A stretch of 54,560 nucleotides of DNA from assembly GCA_012517325.1 (NCBI GenBank), contig JAAYVF010000113.1, forward strand, positions 1 to 54,560, given 5' to 3'. The DNA comes from Myxococcales bacterium. GTDB lineage: Bacteria; Lernaellota; Lernaellaia; Lernaellales; Lernaellaceae. The translations under genes and the position numbers were made by a program. Positions 37,054 to 45,440 of the stretch are shown here, piece after piece (position 1 is the first letter of the stretch; every line of letters starts with the position of its first letter). The notes under the pieces were generated by a model. It searched no databases and was not told the DNA's origin. It was given only the letters and a program-made list of their open reading frames with translations.

Positions 37054-39103
37054 GGCCGACGCCGGCCGACAGCCAGACCGCCAACAACCCCATGGCGAGG
37101 CGAAATCCGTAATGCGAGACGGCGGAACGCGCGAGAATCAACGTGATGCCTTGCGCCAGGAAGAACAATCCCAGCCAGCGGCTGGTCGCCGCCGCGCGGC
37201 GCCAATTGGTTCCCATGAACAAGCCGCCGCCCGCTCCGGCCAGCGCCGCCGCGAGCAGAAACCAAAGCCATTGTCCCGCGGTGAAATTGGCGGCGATTCC
37301 CGCGCCCAGGATCAGAGCGCCCAACAAAGCGCCGGCGCGGCGGTCGCGGGGAGAAAAGAGCAGGCCGATGACCAGGCCAAATGGGAAAACCAGGTCCGCC
37401 GCCGTCCAGAGCGGCAACGGCAACGGCGAGGTCAGGAGCGGATCGTGGCCGGCAATCAATGTCTGGCCGATGCAGACGGCGCCGCCGGCCAGAATGGCGG
37501 CCGCGCCGGCGCCGGCGGTTGAACGGCCAAGCGGCGCGAGCGCCCGCCAAAGCAGCCAAAGGAGAATCAACAAGGCGGGTATCTGCGCCAGGAGCAGCGC
37601 CGTTTCGAGATCGAAGTTGTGCAAGGGCTTGTCGTCGGTGAAAGCGTATCGCGGGTGAATGCGCGTGAACTCGATTTCTTCGAAATGCGTCGCGCGCTTG
37701 ATTTTTCGCACGGCCTCGTCCAGCCGCGCTTTGTTTTTCGAGGCGAGGACGATGAAAATCGGATTTCCGGAAAGCGGGTAGTTGGTAAAGGTCACCCAGA
37801 AGACGTGCGAATACACGTCGGCCGGCAGGTTGGCGATGAAATGCTTGCCCTCGTCGGCTTCCGTGCTGCCCCAATCGAGCATCCACAAACCGTCGGGCGC
37901 GAGGCGCCGGGAGAAAATCGTCGTCAGCGCCTCCCGGGTCATCAGGTAGTTTTCGACGAAAATCCCGCTGCGAGGCAGTAGGTAGAGCTTGGTGCCGATG
38001 CCGTTGTAGAAGATCAGGTCGTAGGTTTCGTCCAGTTGTTCGATGTTGGTCCGCAAATCGCCGAGCAGCACGCGGTTGCCGGGTCGGTGGAAGAAGCCGC
38101 CGTTGAATTCGGTCAACCGGTCGTAGAGCGGCCGGCCGAGCGCCGCGTCGAATTCCAGCGCGGTCCACGCGGCGGGTTGTTGCTGAAGTCGCTCCACCAG
38201 CAGCGGGTAATCGCCGACCGAGCGGCCGACGATCAGCCCGCGCTTGACCGGCTGGCCCTCCAAAATGCCGTTCATCAGGTAAACCAATTGGCGGGAGATG
38301 TTTTCCAGATCCTTGCAGAGGTAGTTCATCATCATCCCGTCGGCGACGATGCCGAGGCAGCGGTCCTGGTCGAAGGTGATGAAATCCGCTTTGACGTCGT
38401 AACCCCATTGGTGGTGAATCCGCTGCACGGGCTGAATGCCCCAGACGAAAAATTTGGCGTCGCTGATCTGCAGGGAGCCGAAATACAGCACCGCCAGGCT
38501 GACGATGCCGGCCAGCGCCAGCCGCGGGGTCAGCAGAATGGCGGCGCAAAGCGCCAGCGCGGCGGCCAAAACGAGCAGATGGCTTACGGGCAGCGCCGCG
38601 GTGGCCGCCAGCGCGCCGAGCGCGCCCCCCGAGAAAAACAGGAGCGCGGCCGGTTTGAATTTCGCGCCGGTGAAAAGCCGGCCGGCGCGTTGGCCGAGAT
38701 AAAAATGCAGCGCTCCCGAGCCGAGGAAGAAGACGAGCAGCGCCACGGCGTGCCAATCCCCGTGCCGGGGCAGCGGATAGGGATAATAGGCGAAACCGAT
38801 CAGGGCGATGGAGGCGAAATCGCGGTTGAAGATGGCGGCGCCGCAGGTCGCGACGATCAGAAAAAACAGCAGCAGGCTTTGCCGGGCGCGCAGCGGATTT
38901 TTCACTTGTCCGCAAGCGACGAACCCGCTGCCCAACAAGCCAAGGTTCAGCGCCAGCAGTGGCACCGAAAAGAGGTTGACCACCATCCGCATCTCGATCG
39001 TTTTCATGACCGCCGCCGAGAGGGCGAAGATCGCCAGACCGGCGAAGAAGAGGCGGAAGCCGGTGAAACGGGCGGTAGCGGCGGGCGCGTCGGTCACGAT
39101 CAT
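36986..39103 (-). CDS. Membrane-bound spermidine-synthase-like protein
   Basis: 705 aa; the start at 39103 has AAAGG 7 nt upstream. N-terminal helices (about residues 13-210) and C-terminal helices (about 515-690) enclose a soluble Rossmann domain of the spermidine synthase/SAM-methyltransferase fold (about 240-500: YLMNGILEGQPVKRGLIVG, GDLRTNIEQLDETYDLIFYN). The cofactor loop is degenerate: GRSVGD stands where spermidine synthases have GGGDG. The Asp of the usual catalytic position is not clear. Such SpeE-like membrane fusions are common in deltaproteobacteria and rarely make spermidine. It is divergent from the beta-propeller gene at 39306. Confidence 0.68.
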   Translation of the reverse strand: MIVTDAPAATARFTGFRLFFAGLAIFALSAAVMKTIEMRMVVNLFSVPLLALNLGLLGSGFVACGQVKNPLRARQSLLLFFLIVATCGAAIFNRDFASIALIGFAYYPYPLPRHGDWHAVALLVFFLGSGALHFYLGQRAGRLFTGAKFKPAALLFFSGGALGALAATAALPVSHLLVLAAALALCAAILLTPRLALAGIVSLAVLYFGSLQISDAKFFVWGIQPVQRIHHQWGYDVKADFITFDQDRCLGIVADGMMMNYLCKDLENISRQLVYLMNGILEGQPVKRGLIVGRSVGDYPLLVERLQQQPAAWTALEFDAALGRPLYDRLTEFNGGFFHRPGNRVLLGDLRTNIEQLDETYDLIFYNGIGTKLYLLPRSGIFVENYLMTREALTTIFSRRLAPDGLWMLDWGSTEADEGKHFIANLPADVYSHVFWVTFTNYPLSGNPIFIVLASKNKARLDEAVRKIKRATHFEEIEFTRIHPRYAFTDDKPLHNFDLETALLLAQIPALLILLWLLWRALAPLGRSTAGAGAAAILAGGAVCIGQTLIAGHDPLLTSPLPLPLWTAADLVFPFGLVIGLLFSPRDRRAGALLGALILGAGIAANFTAGQWLWFLLAAALAGAGGGLFMGTNWRRAAATSRWLGLFFLAQGITLILARSAVSHYGFRLAMGLLAVWLSAGVGLSFAAGRFEGTESAPSSESRQS

Positions 39104-39216
39104 CAGCCAACCTTTCGAAAACGGCGCGGCCGGACGAGGCGCGCCAACGATCGCCGCAAGTCTAGCATCCGATTCCCGGTAGCCGCAAATCGTCGCGGGG
39201 CGGCGCCGCATTTGGC

Positions 39217-39246
39217 TTGACGGTATTTTGACCGATCCTCTATACT
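39217..39246 (+). promoter_or_regulatory. Promoter of the membrane beta-propeller gene
   Basis: TTGACG (39217-39222), 18-nt spacer, TATACT (39241-39246), giving a start near 39253. This excludes the upstream TTG at 39228 as start codon and supports the ATG at 39306. Confidence 0.6.
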
Positions 39247-39305
39247 TTTTCCGCCCAGCCACCCCGATCCGGACCGAGAAAAAATTGAACGACAGCCCCC
39301 GGACG

Positions 39306-41039
39306 ATGCCTGACCGGAAGTTAGCCTCGGCGAAGCCGTGGGCCGGTTGGCTTTTCCTGTTTTTCGATCTGCTCGCTTTCAACGCGCTGTTTTATTGTTT
39401 TTTAAAGTCGCTGCTCTTTTTGCCGCTGGGTTATTCCGGCCCGGCCGCCGTTTTAACGTGGGGCGCTTTGTTCACGCTGGAACTGTACCTGGCGAGCCGG
39501 GTCCGGCTGTTGGGCAAACGGCTTTCGCTCGGCGGTTTTTTCGCGCAGGCGGCGCTTTTTCTCGGCGTGGCCGGGGTGGTTTCCCTACTGGCGCGGATCA
39601 CGCCCACCGGGGTCGATACCGACTGGTCGTGGCTGGTCCCGGAAATCATCAAGACGCCGCTCTGGTTTCGGATGTTCGCGAAAAATTCCTGGTTGTTTAC
39701 CGGCGCCGTGAGCGCCGTCATCCTCGGTCTGATGTGGACCGCCGTCCGCTCGCCGCGCAGCCGGTACCTCCGCGTCATTCCGCTCGCGGCGCTGCTGCTG
39801 GTCGCCTGGAGAATCCGGATCGCCTTCGGCGAAACCGAAAAAGACGATCCGGTTTTGTACCTCGTGTTTTTCGCCGGGCCGGTGCTGGTCTTCGCCGTTC
39901 TCTGTTTTTTCCGCTGGTATCGGCTGGCGTTTCGCGCGGCGCCGATCATGTTGCACCTGTTGCTGGTCGGCCTCAATTACATCGGCGTGTTGCCGGTGAA
40001 TTCCGTTTACGATTGGGTGCCGTCCCATGACGGCGGCAAGTCTTACGTCGAACGACTGCCCGGCGCGACGCGACTGTACGCGCCGACGCCGCAAGAGGCG
40101 CGGACCTCGTTTCTCTTTGCGCGCCGGATTTTTCCGGTCGGCGAGCGCCTGATTTTCAGTTACGGCCCGATGGGCATGACCGGTATTTTTTCGCTCGACC
40201 TGAAGTCCGGCGCGGTGAATCGCGCGACGCTGGCCGGACTGGTGCGCGACTTGAAGCCTTCGCCCGATGGCCGGACGCTGCGGGGCGTGAACTGGCAGGA
40301 AGCGAAATTTATCCTGTTGAATGCCGAAAATTTGCGGCCGGAATGTGCGTGCGACCTGAATCCGTTTCGGCTGAAAACTCCCTGGGAAGCCGAGTTCGAC
40401 GGCGATCGGGCGTACATCTCCAACGTCACGTTTCCGATTTTGACCGAGCTGGCCGTCGGCGAGAATCAAAATCCCTGCGCGCTGACGCTGCGGCGCACCA
40501 TCGACTTTCACGCGCAGGGCTATACGCGTTTCACCGACGGCGCCTTCGACATTTACGTGGATGCGGCGCGCCGGCGGCTCTATCTCCTGGTGGGCATGCT
40601 CGGCGGCGAATACCAGATGGGATTGGTCGAAGTGGACCTCGACGAGTTTCGCGTTTTGCGCGACCTGCGCCTGCCGGCGGGCACCGCCATTCTGCCGGTG
40701 CCGGAAAAGGGCACGCTGCTTTTGCCCAGCTACTACTACGATCGCCTGTTCGAGGTTTCACCGACGGAAATGAAAGTCCGGCGCGTTATCGCAGCCGACC
40801 CCAGCGTTTTTTCCCTCGCCTTCGATCCGCAACGAAACCGGATTTACACGGCTTCGCGCACGACCGGCAAACTGGCGGTGATCGACTACGACAGCGGCCG
40901 AACCTTGAAACACGTGCCGATCGGGGCCAAGCCGGAAGCGCTCTACCTCGATCGCGCGGCCGACTGCCTCTATCTCGGCAGCCAGGCCGGCATCATCCGC
41001 ATCGATCTGGCGGCTTTTCTCGACGCCGCGGCGCAATAA
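39306..41039 (+). CDS. Membrane protein with C-terminal YVTN-type beta-propeller
   Basis: 577 aa. Seven or so hydrophobic helices (about residues 10-235) are followed by a long extracytoplasmic region containing WD40/YVTN-like blades, clearest near the end: FSLAFDPQRNRIYTASRTTG, LAVIDYDSGRTLKHVPIG, ALYLDRAADCLYLGSQAGII. No enzymatic motif. The ATG at 39306 is favoured because the promoter at 39217-39246 rules out the longer frame; the Shine-Dalgarno is weak. It ends 7 nt from a convergent membrane gene. Function unknown; propellers commonly bind proteins or glycans. Confidence 0.7.
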   Translation: MPDRKLASAKPWAGWLFLFFDLLAFNALFYCFLKSLLFLPLGYSGPAAVLTWGALFTLELYLASRVRLLGKRLSLGGFFAQAALFLGVAGVVSLLARITPTGVDTDWSWLVPEIIKTPLWFRMFAKNSWLFTGAVSAVILGLMWTAVRSPRSRYLRVIPLAALLLVAWRIRIAFGETEKDDPVLYLVFFAGPVLVFAVLCFFRWYRLAFRAAPIMLHLLLVGLNYIGVLPVNSVYDWVPSHDGGKSYVERLPGATRLYAPTPQEARTSFLFARRIFPVGERLIFSYGPMGMTGIFSLDLKSGAVNRATLAGLVRDLKPSPDGRTLRGVNWQEAKFILLNAENLRPECACDLNPFRLKTPWEAEFDGDRAYISNVTFPILTELAVGENQNPCALTLRRTIDFHAQGYTRFTDGAFDIYVDAARRRLYLLVGMLGGEYQMGLVEVDLDEFRVLRDLRLPAGTAILPVPEKGTLLLPSYYYDRLFEVSPTEMKVRRVIAADPSVFSLAFDPQRNRIYTASRTTGKLAVIDYDSGRTLKHVPIGAKPEALYLDRAADCLYLGSQAGIIRIDLAAFLDAAAQ

Positions 41040-41046
41040 TAGAAAT

Positions 41047-42636
41047 TCAATTCGCGGGGGGCGCGGGCTCCGGCGCCGGTCGCCGCTTCATCACCAAGAG
41101 GCGGTCGCCGAGGTATTGCTGCTCGAAGAGCGGCGCGGCGCGATCGGCGATTGCCGCGAGGTTTTCCCGTTGGCCGGTGGCCACCAGGTGCGAATAGCGC
41201 CCCGCCGCCTGCGGATCGTCCAGGTGCCACAAGCGCGTCACTTCCGGCAGCAGTTCGGCCTCGCGGCGCACCCGGACGATGCCCGTGCCGAACAAGGCCC
41301 GTAAATAGCCGCCGTGCCGGATCACGATGCAGTACGGCAGGTAGCGGTGCGGGTTGACTGAATTGGGGTAGGCGTAAGGGTCGGCCAGCTTGGCGCGGTA
41401 GCTGCGGTTTTCGCGGAAGTGAAAATGCGAATCGGCCAGCACCAGCATGCGCGAATCCCGGCCGATCAACCGTTCCAGTACATTCAGATCCTGGCGATCC
41501 ACGGCCGCCGCCTGGAACCACCACGCCGCGTTCCAGAGCAGCAACGCCCCGAGGGCGGCGGCCAACCGGCGGAACCGGCGCGGATCGAACGGCCGGGCGG
41601 GCAGAATAGTCGCCGGCAGAATCAGCAGCGCGGCGAAGATCAGGCGTTGGCCCGGGCGCAGCAGTTCGTAGATGCGCGTCGGCGCGGCCAGGCCGATCGC
41701 CAGTAGCGCCGCGGCGGTCCAGGCCCAGGGCGAGCGCCAGTCGATCCGCCGCTTCCACGCGGCGTAGCACACCAGGCCGCCGACGGTCAGGATCGTCGCG
41801 GCGTTGATCGCCACGTTGATCCACACCGCCCAGTTCGGCGTCAGCGGGTAATAGCTCGAGGCGATCGCCCACGGCCCGACCTGATACCACGTGTAATAAA
41901 GCGGATTGTGAAACGCGTAGTGAAACCAGAACTGCCCCGCGCGCGACTGGGCGTACCAAGCCAGGCCCAGCAGCGACGGCGCGAAGGAAACGACCAGCGA
42001 CCCGTAGCGCCGTCCGGCGCGCCGGTAAGTCAGGACGGCGTAAATCAGGCAGCCCAGGCCGAGAATGGCGAAGGCCAGGAAGTGGCTGAGGTAGACGGCG
42101 GTCGCCAGCAGGAGGAACGGCGGCCAATGGCGAAGCGGTTTTTCGCCGTGGCGCCGCAACCAGCCGAAAGCCAGGAAGACGAGCGCCAGTCCGAGGATGA
42201 AATTGAAGAACCCCATCAGGAAAAAATGATTGGCCGCGTACAGCGGCGCCAGCAGCTCGGCCGCCGGATAATCCCGCTCGCCGGAGCGCAGGAAATAGAC
42301 CAGCGCCGCGATCCACAAAAGCAGGTAGGCCGCGTAAACCACCGCCGCCGCGGTGAAGACGGGCAGGATTTTCGCCAGGCCGGCGATCAGCACCGTGCCC
42401 AGAATGTTGGGCACGGGACGCCAGATCACCTCGTAATTGCCGGTCCAGCCGGCCTGGGCGGGCGCGGCGATGATCTTCGCCTGCAAGACCCAATCCATCT
42501 GGTCCTGCAGCGGCGACACGTCGGTCAGCAGCGGCCAGGCGGCCACGAACAGCGCGAACGCCGCCAGCAGCCGGTTGCGCCGCCGCCGGGCGTCCCGCCG
42601 TTCGGTCGCGAGGGGTTCGGGCAGTTGATCCTTCAT
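41047..42636 (-). CDS. Polytopic membrane protein, GT-C-like
   Basis: 529 aa with about 11 hydrophobic helices. The first extracytoplasmic loop has DVSPLQDQMDWVLQAK, a possible acidic catalytic loop. The C-terminal ~120 residues form a soluble domain (SRMLVLADSHFHFRENRSYR to YLGDRLLVMKRR) rich in Arg and His. The start at 42636 is an ATG beginning MKDQLPEP; the frame continues open far upstream to 44841, but that part is antisense to the radical SAM gene and is not coding. It resembles other uncharacterised membrane glycosyltransferases in polysaccharide regions. Divergent from the barrel gene at 42760. Confidence 0.65.
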   Translation of the reverse strand: MKDQLPEPLATERRDARRRRNRLLAAFALFVAAWPLLTDVSPLQDQMDWVLQAKIIAAPAQAGWTGNYEVIWRPVPNILGTVLIAGLAKILPVFTAAAVVYAAYLLLWIAALVYFLRSGERDYPAAELLAPLYAANHFFLMGFFNFILGLALVFLAFGWLRRHGEKPLRHWPPFLLLATAVYLSHFLAFAILGLGCLIYAVLTYRRAGRRYGSLVVSFAPSLLGLAWYAQSRAGQFWFHYAFHNPLYYTWYQVGPWAIASSYYPLTPNWAVWINVAINAATILTVGGLVCYAAWKRRIDWRSPWAWTAAALLAIGLAAPTRIYELLRPGQRLIFAALLILPATILPARPFDPRRFRRLAAALGALLLWNAAWWFQAAAVDRQDLNVLERLIGRDSRMLVLADSHFHFRENRSYRAKLADPYAYPNSVNPHRYLPYCIVIRHGGYLRALFGTGIVRVRREAELLPEVTRLWHLDDPQAAGRYSHLVATGQRENLAAIADRAAPLFEQQYLGDRLLVMKRRPAPEPAPPAN

Positions 42637-42759
42637 GGCATTTCCGCTTTTGCCCGAAAGCGGCGCGTCTGACAAGGCCGGCCGGTCGCCCGCCGATAAA
42701 AACTTGCGGTGATCGTCGCCTGTGGAGTAGGATGCGGGCAAAGCACCGGTGGAGGGATC

Positions 42760-43449
42760 ATGCGAAAGCTGGCGCTGGTGGTGTCGGCGTTGCTGCTGGT
42801 CGGCCTGACAGGCGCTTTGGCCTCGGCGGCGGAAAAGAATTTCGGCCTGGGCGTCAAACTCGGCTATCACAATTTCGTGCGCTACAACCCGACCGACGAT
42901 CCGGACGGCGACGGCGCGCTCGAGGACGGCGAAATCGACTACGCCATCGATTCCGGCGCGTTCGACGGCTTCACCTTCGAGACCGATTTCGAATACAAGT
43001 TTTCGCCGCACTTCGCCCTGGGCGGCGGGTTGCAATGGTACGGCGCCAACGTCAACGTCGACGCGGTCGCCGACCAGAGCCGCGTGCAGGGCGACATCGC
43101 GATGAGCATCACCGGCCTGACCGTGACGCCGAAGTTCATTCTGCCCGTGAACATCGTCAACCTTTACACCGGCGCGGGCCTGGGGCTCTACTGGCGTGTC
43201 ATGGGCTCGTCGTACAAGGTCACCGACCAGTACGGCAACCACACCAGCGAATCCAACGCCGACAGCCAGGGGGCGCTCGGCTACCACGCCCTGCTGGGCC
43301 TGGAGATTTCCGTGCGCGACTGGATCGGCATCGTCCTGGAGGACCGTTTCGCCTTCGTGCACTTCAAGGGCCAGGACCCGGAAACCGATCTGGACGACAG
43401 CGACGCGGGCGGCAATACCGTCTTTCTCGGCACGAGGTTCCATTTTTAA
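42760..43449 (+). CDS. Outer-membrane beta-barrel protein (OmpA/OmpW-like)
   Basis: 229 aa, GGAGGG just before the ATG. Sec signal of about 23 residues (LALVVSALLLVGLTGALASA). The mature protein has about eight amphipathic strands (FGLGVKLGYHNFVRY, FALGGGLQWYGANVNV, LYTGAGLGLYWRVM, YHALLGLEISVRDWIGIVLE). It ends in TVFLGTRFHF, whose final Phe is the BAM recognition signature. An acidic, D-rich loop follows strand 1. The next gene starts at the base after its stop, so it may be cotranscribed with the radical SAM/GT-C block. Confidence 0.85.
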   Translation: MRKLALVVSALLLVGLTGALASAAEKNFGLGVKLGYHNFVRYNPTDDPDGDGALEDGEIDYAIDSGAFDGFTFETDFEYKFSPHFALGGGLQWYGANVNVDAVADQSRVQGDIAMSITGLTVTPKFILPVNIVNLYTGAGLGLYWRVMGSSYKVTDQYGNHTSESNADSQGALGYHALLGLEISVRDWIGIVLEDRFAFVHFKGQDPETDLDDSDAGGNTVFLGTRFHF

Positions 43450-45438
43450 ATGCCCTCCCGGCCGCTTTTGTTTTGCGGAATCACCGCGGTCCATCCCACC
43501 GACCGCGCCCACTACCAGCCGCTGTGCTTTGCTTATCTGGCCGCCTACGCGCGGCGCCATGAACTGCCCGTCCGCGTGATCGTCGCCGCCACGGCCGCGG
43601 AGGCCGTCGCGGCCCGGCCCGATGTGATCGGCGTCAGCGCCAGCAGCGTCAACTGGAGCGCCGCGCGCCGCCTCGGTCGGACGCTGCGGGACGAACTGGG
43701 CGTGCCGGTGCTGGCCGGCGGGCCGCACATCAGCGCGCTGCCGGAAACCCTGCCGCCGGAATTCGCCGCCGCCGTGCTCGGCGAGGGCGAGGAAACGTTT
43801 CGCGAGCTGCTGACGGCCTTCGCCGCGCGCGGCCGTTGGCCCGCCGAGGACTTGCCGCGGATCGCGGGGCTGGCCTACCGCGACGGCGCGACGGTCCGCC
43901 GGACGCCGCCGCGCCCGCCGATCGCCGATCTGGCCGCCGTGCCGCCGCCCGACCGTTCGGTGTTTCCGGATCACGGCGCGCAGGCGCACCTGATGTCGAG
44001 CCGCGGTTGCCCGTACAACTGTCGATTCTGTTCGAGCCGAAGCTTCTGGGGCGGCTGGCGCGCCTTCCCAGTGGCGACGGTGCTGGCGGAGGTCGAGGAT
44101 CTGGTCGAACGGCGCGGCGCGCGCGAAATCCACTTTTTCGACGATCTGTTCGTCGCCGATTATCCCCGCCTGGAAGCGATCGCCGCCGGGCTCGAAGCGC
44201 GCGGCTATCCGGGGCGGATCGAATTCTCCTGCGCCATCCGCGCCGAACTGGCGAGCGAACCCGTCTTCGCGCAACTGGCGCGGCTCGGCTGCCGCCGCCT
44301 GACCTTCGGCGCCGAAAGCCAGGCCCCGCGCATCCTGCGTTGGCTCAAGGGCGACGCGGCAAATATCGGGGCCAACCAGCGGACCCTCGACCTGGCCCAA
44401 CGCCACGGCATCGCCTGCCGGCCCAGCTTCATCAAGGGATCGCCCGGCGAAACCGGCGACGAACTGCTGGCGACCTACGACTTCCTGCTGCGCGGCATCC
44501 GCGAGCGGCGCATCGACTATTTCGAGGTTCATTGCCTGACGCCGTTTCCCGGGACGGCGGTCTGGGATCTGGCGCGCGCGCGCGGGCTGGTCGGCCCGGA
44601 GATGGATTTCGACGAACTGCGCACGCCGTGGGAACGGCTTTACCTCAACGAGGCGATGCCCAAAACCAGCTTCTATTTTTTCGAGAACCTCACGCAAACC
44701 GGAACGCGCTGGCTCGGATTGAGCCGGCGGCGGCTGGTCGGCCTGATCGATATTTCGCACGGCGTCGACCGGCTCGCGGAACTGCAACAAGCGTTGACGG
44801 AAAGCCGTTTTCTCGACGAATGGCGGGCGATCGTCTTTCACGGCGACGTCGATCCGCGGGCGGTGGACATCGCCGGTTTAACGGCCGGCGGGCGCGAACT
44901 GCTGGCGCCTTACCTGACAACCGACGACCCGGCGCTGTTGTTCGTCTATCTGCGGCCCGAGGAAGGGATCGACGTGGACGCCCTGCGCCGCATCGTCTGG
45001 AGTCATTTCGACCGCGACGCCGATCTGACCCTGCACAGCGCCTTCCGCCATTTCGCGCCGGCTTCGCCGTTCGAACGGTCGCTCGCCGTCGGCAACCAGC
45101 GCGGCCTGCGCGCCGGCCTCGAGGCGTTTACCGGCGCCGCCGGCGCGCTGGAGCGATTGCGGCAAAGCGGCCTGCGGATCGAGACGTACCGGCCCGACGA
45201 CGACCCGTTCACGCCGCGCTCCCTCGCCGCGCATTATTTCGCCGCTACGCTGGCCCGCGATTTTCGCATCGATCGGCCCAGGGCGGGCCGCGAACGGCAG
45301 TGGGCCGCCGTCGAGGAGCGCATCGTCACCGACGCCGCCCAAATGCAGGAACGCGCCGCCGCCGGCCGGCGGCCGACGCTGGCTGCGGCCTGCCGGGCGG
45401 CCTGGCGGCGGTTGACCGGTCCCGGCCGTCGGAGTTGA
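43450..45438 (+). CDS. B12-binding-type radical SAM protein (copy 1)
   Basis: 662 aa. The N-terminal Rossmann region (about 25-130) is the cobalamin-binding type (PDVIGVSASSVNW, VLAGGPHISALPE, VLGEGEETF) without an evident DxHxxG His. The radical SAM core has C187, C191 and C194 (GCPYNCRFC) for the 4Fe-4S cluster, then IHFFDDLFVAD, TFGAESQAPRIL, IKGSPGET and TPFPGTAVW. A C-terminal extension of about 240 residues (420-662) is unrecognised. It is the first gene of a five-gene coupled block (3-nt spacing or overlaps) with three GT-C proteins and a paralogous radical SAM enzyme at the far end. Methylation or rearrangement of a lipid or glycan intermediate is inferred from the class (BchE/HpnP-like). 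Confidence 0.84.
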   Translation: MPSRPLLFCGITAVHPTDRAHYQPLCFAYLAAYARRHELPVRVIVAATAAEAVAARPDVIGVSASSVNWSAARRLGRTLRDELGVPVLAGGPHISALPETLPPEFAAAVLGEGEETFRELLTAFAARGRWPAEDLPRIAGLAYRDGATVRRTPPRPPIADLAAVPPPDRSVFPDHGAQAHLMSSRGCPYNCRFCSSRSFWGGWRAFPVATVLAEVEDLVERRGAREIHFFDDLFVADYPRLEAIAAGLEARGYPGRIEFSCAIRAELASEPVFAQLARLGCRRLTFGAESQAPRILRWLKGDAANIGANQRTLDLAQRHGIACRPSFIKGSPGETGDELLATYDFLLRGIRERRIDYFEVHCLTPFPGTAVWDLARARGLVGPEMDFDELRTPWERLYLNEAMPKTSFYFFENLTQTGTRWLGLSRRRLVGLIDISHGVDRLAELQQALTESRFLDEWRAIVFHGDVDPRAVDIAGLTAGGRELLAPYLTTDDPALLFVYLRPEEGIDVDALRRIVWSHFDRDADLTLHSAFRHFAPASPFERSLAVGNQRGLRAGLEAFTGAAGALERLRQSGLRIETYRPDDDPFTPRSLAAHYFAATLARDFRIDRPRAGRERQWAAVEERIVTDAAQMQERAAAGRRPTLAAACRAAWRRLTGPGRRS

Positions 45439-45440
45439 CG

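Noticed and set aside
39228-39305. TTG start giving a longer beta-propeller protein
   Set aside because: The start codon would lie between the -35 and -10 boxes of the likely promoter, upstream of the transcript.
42637-44841. Open minus-strand frame extending the 529-aa membrane gene to more than 1200 codons
   Set aside because: It is antisense to the outer-membrane barrel and radical SAM genes, has the low-complexity Arg/Gly/Gln composition of a shadow frame in GC-rich DNA, and has no ribosome binding site at its start.
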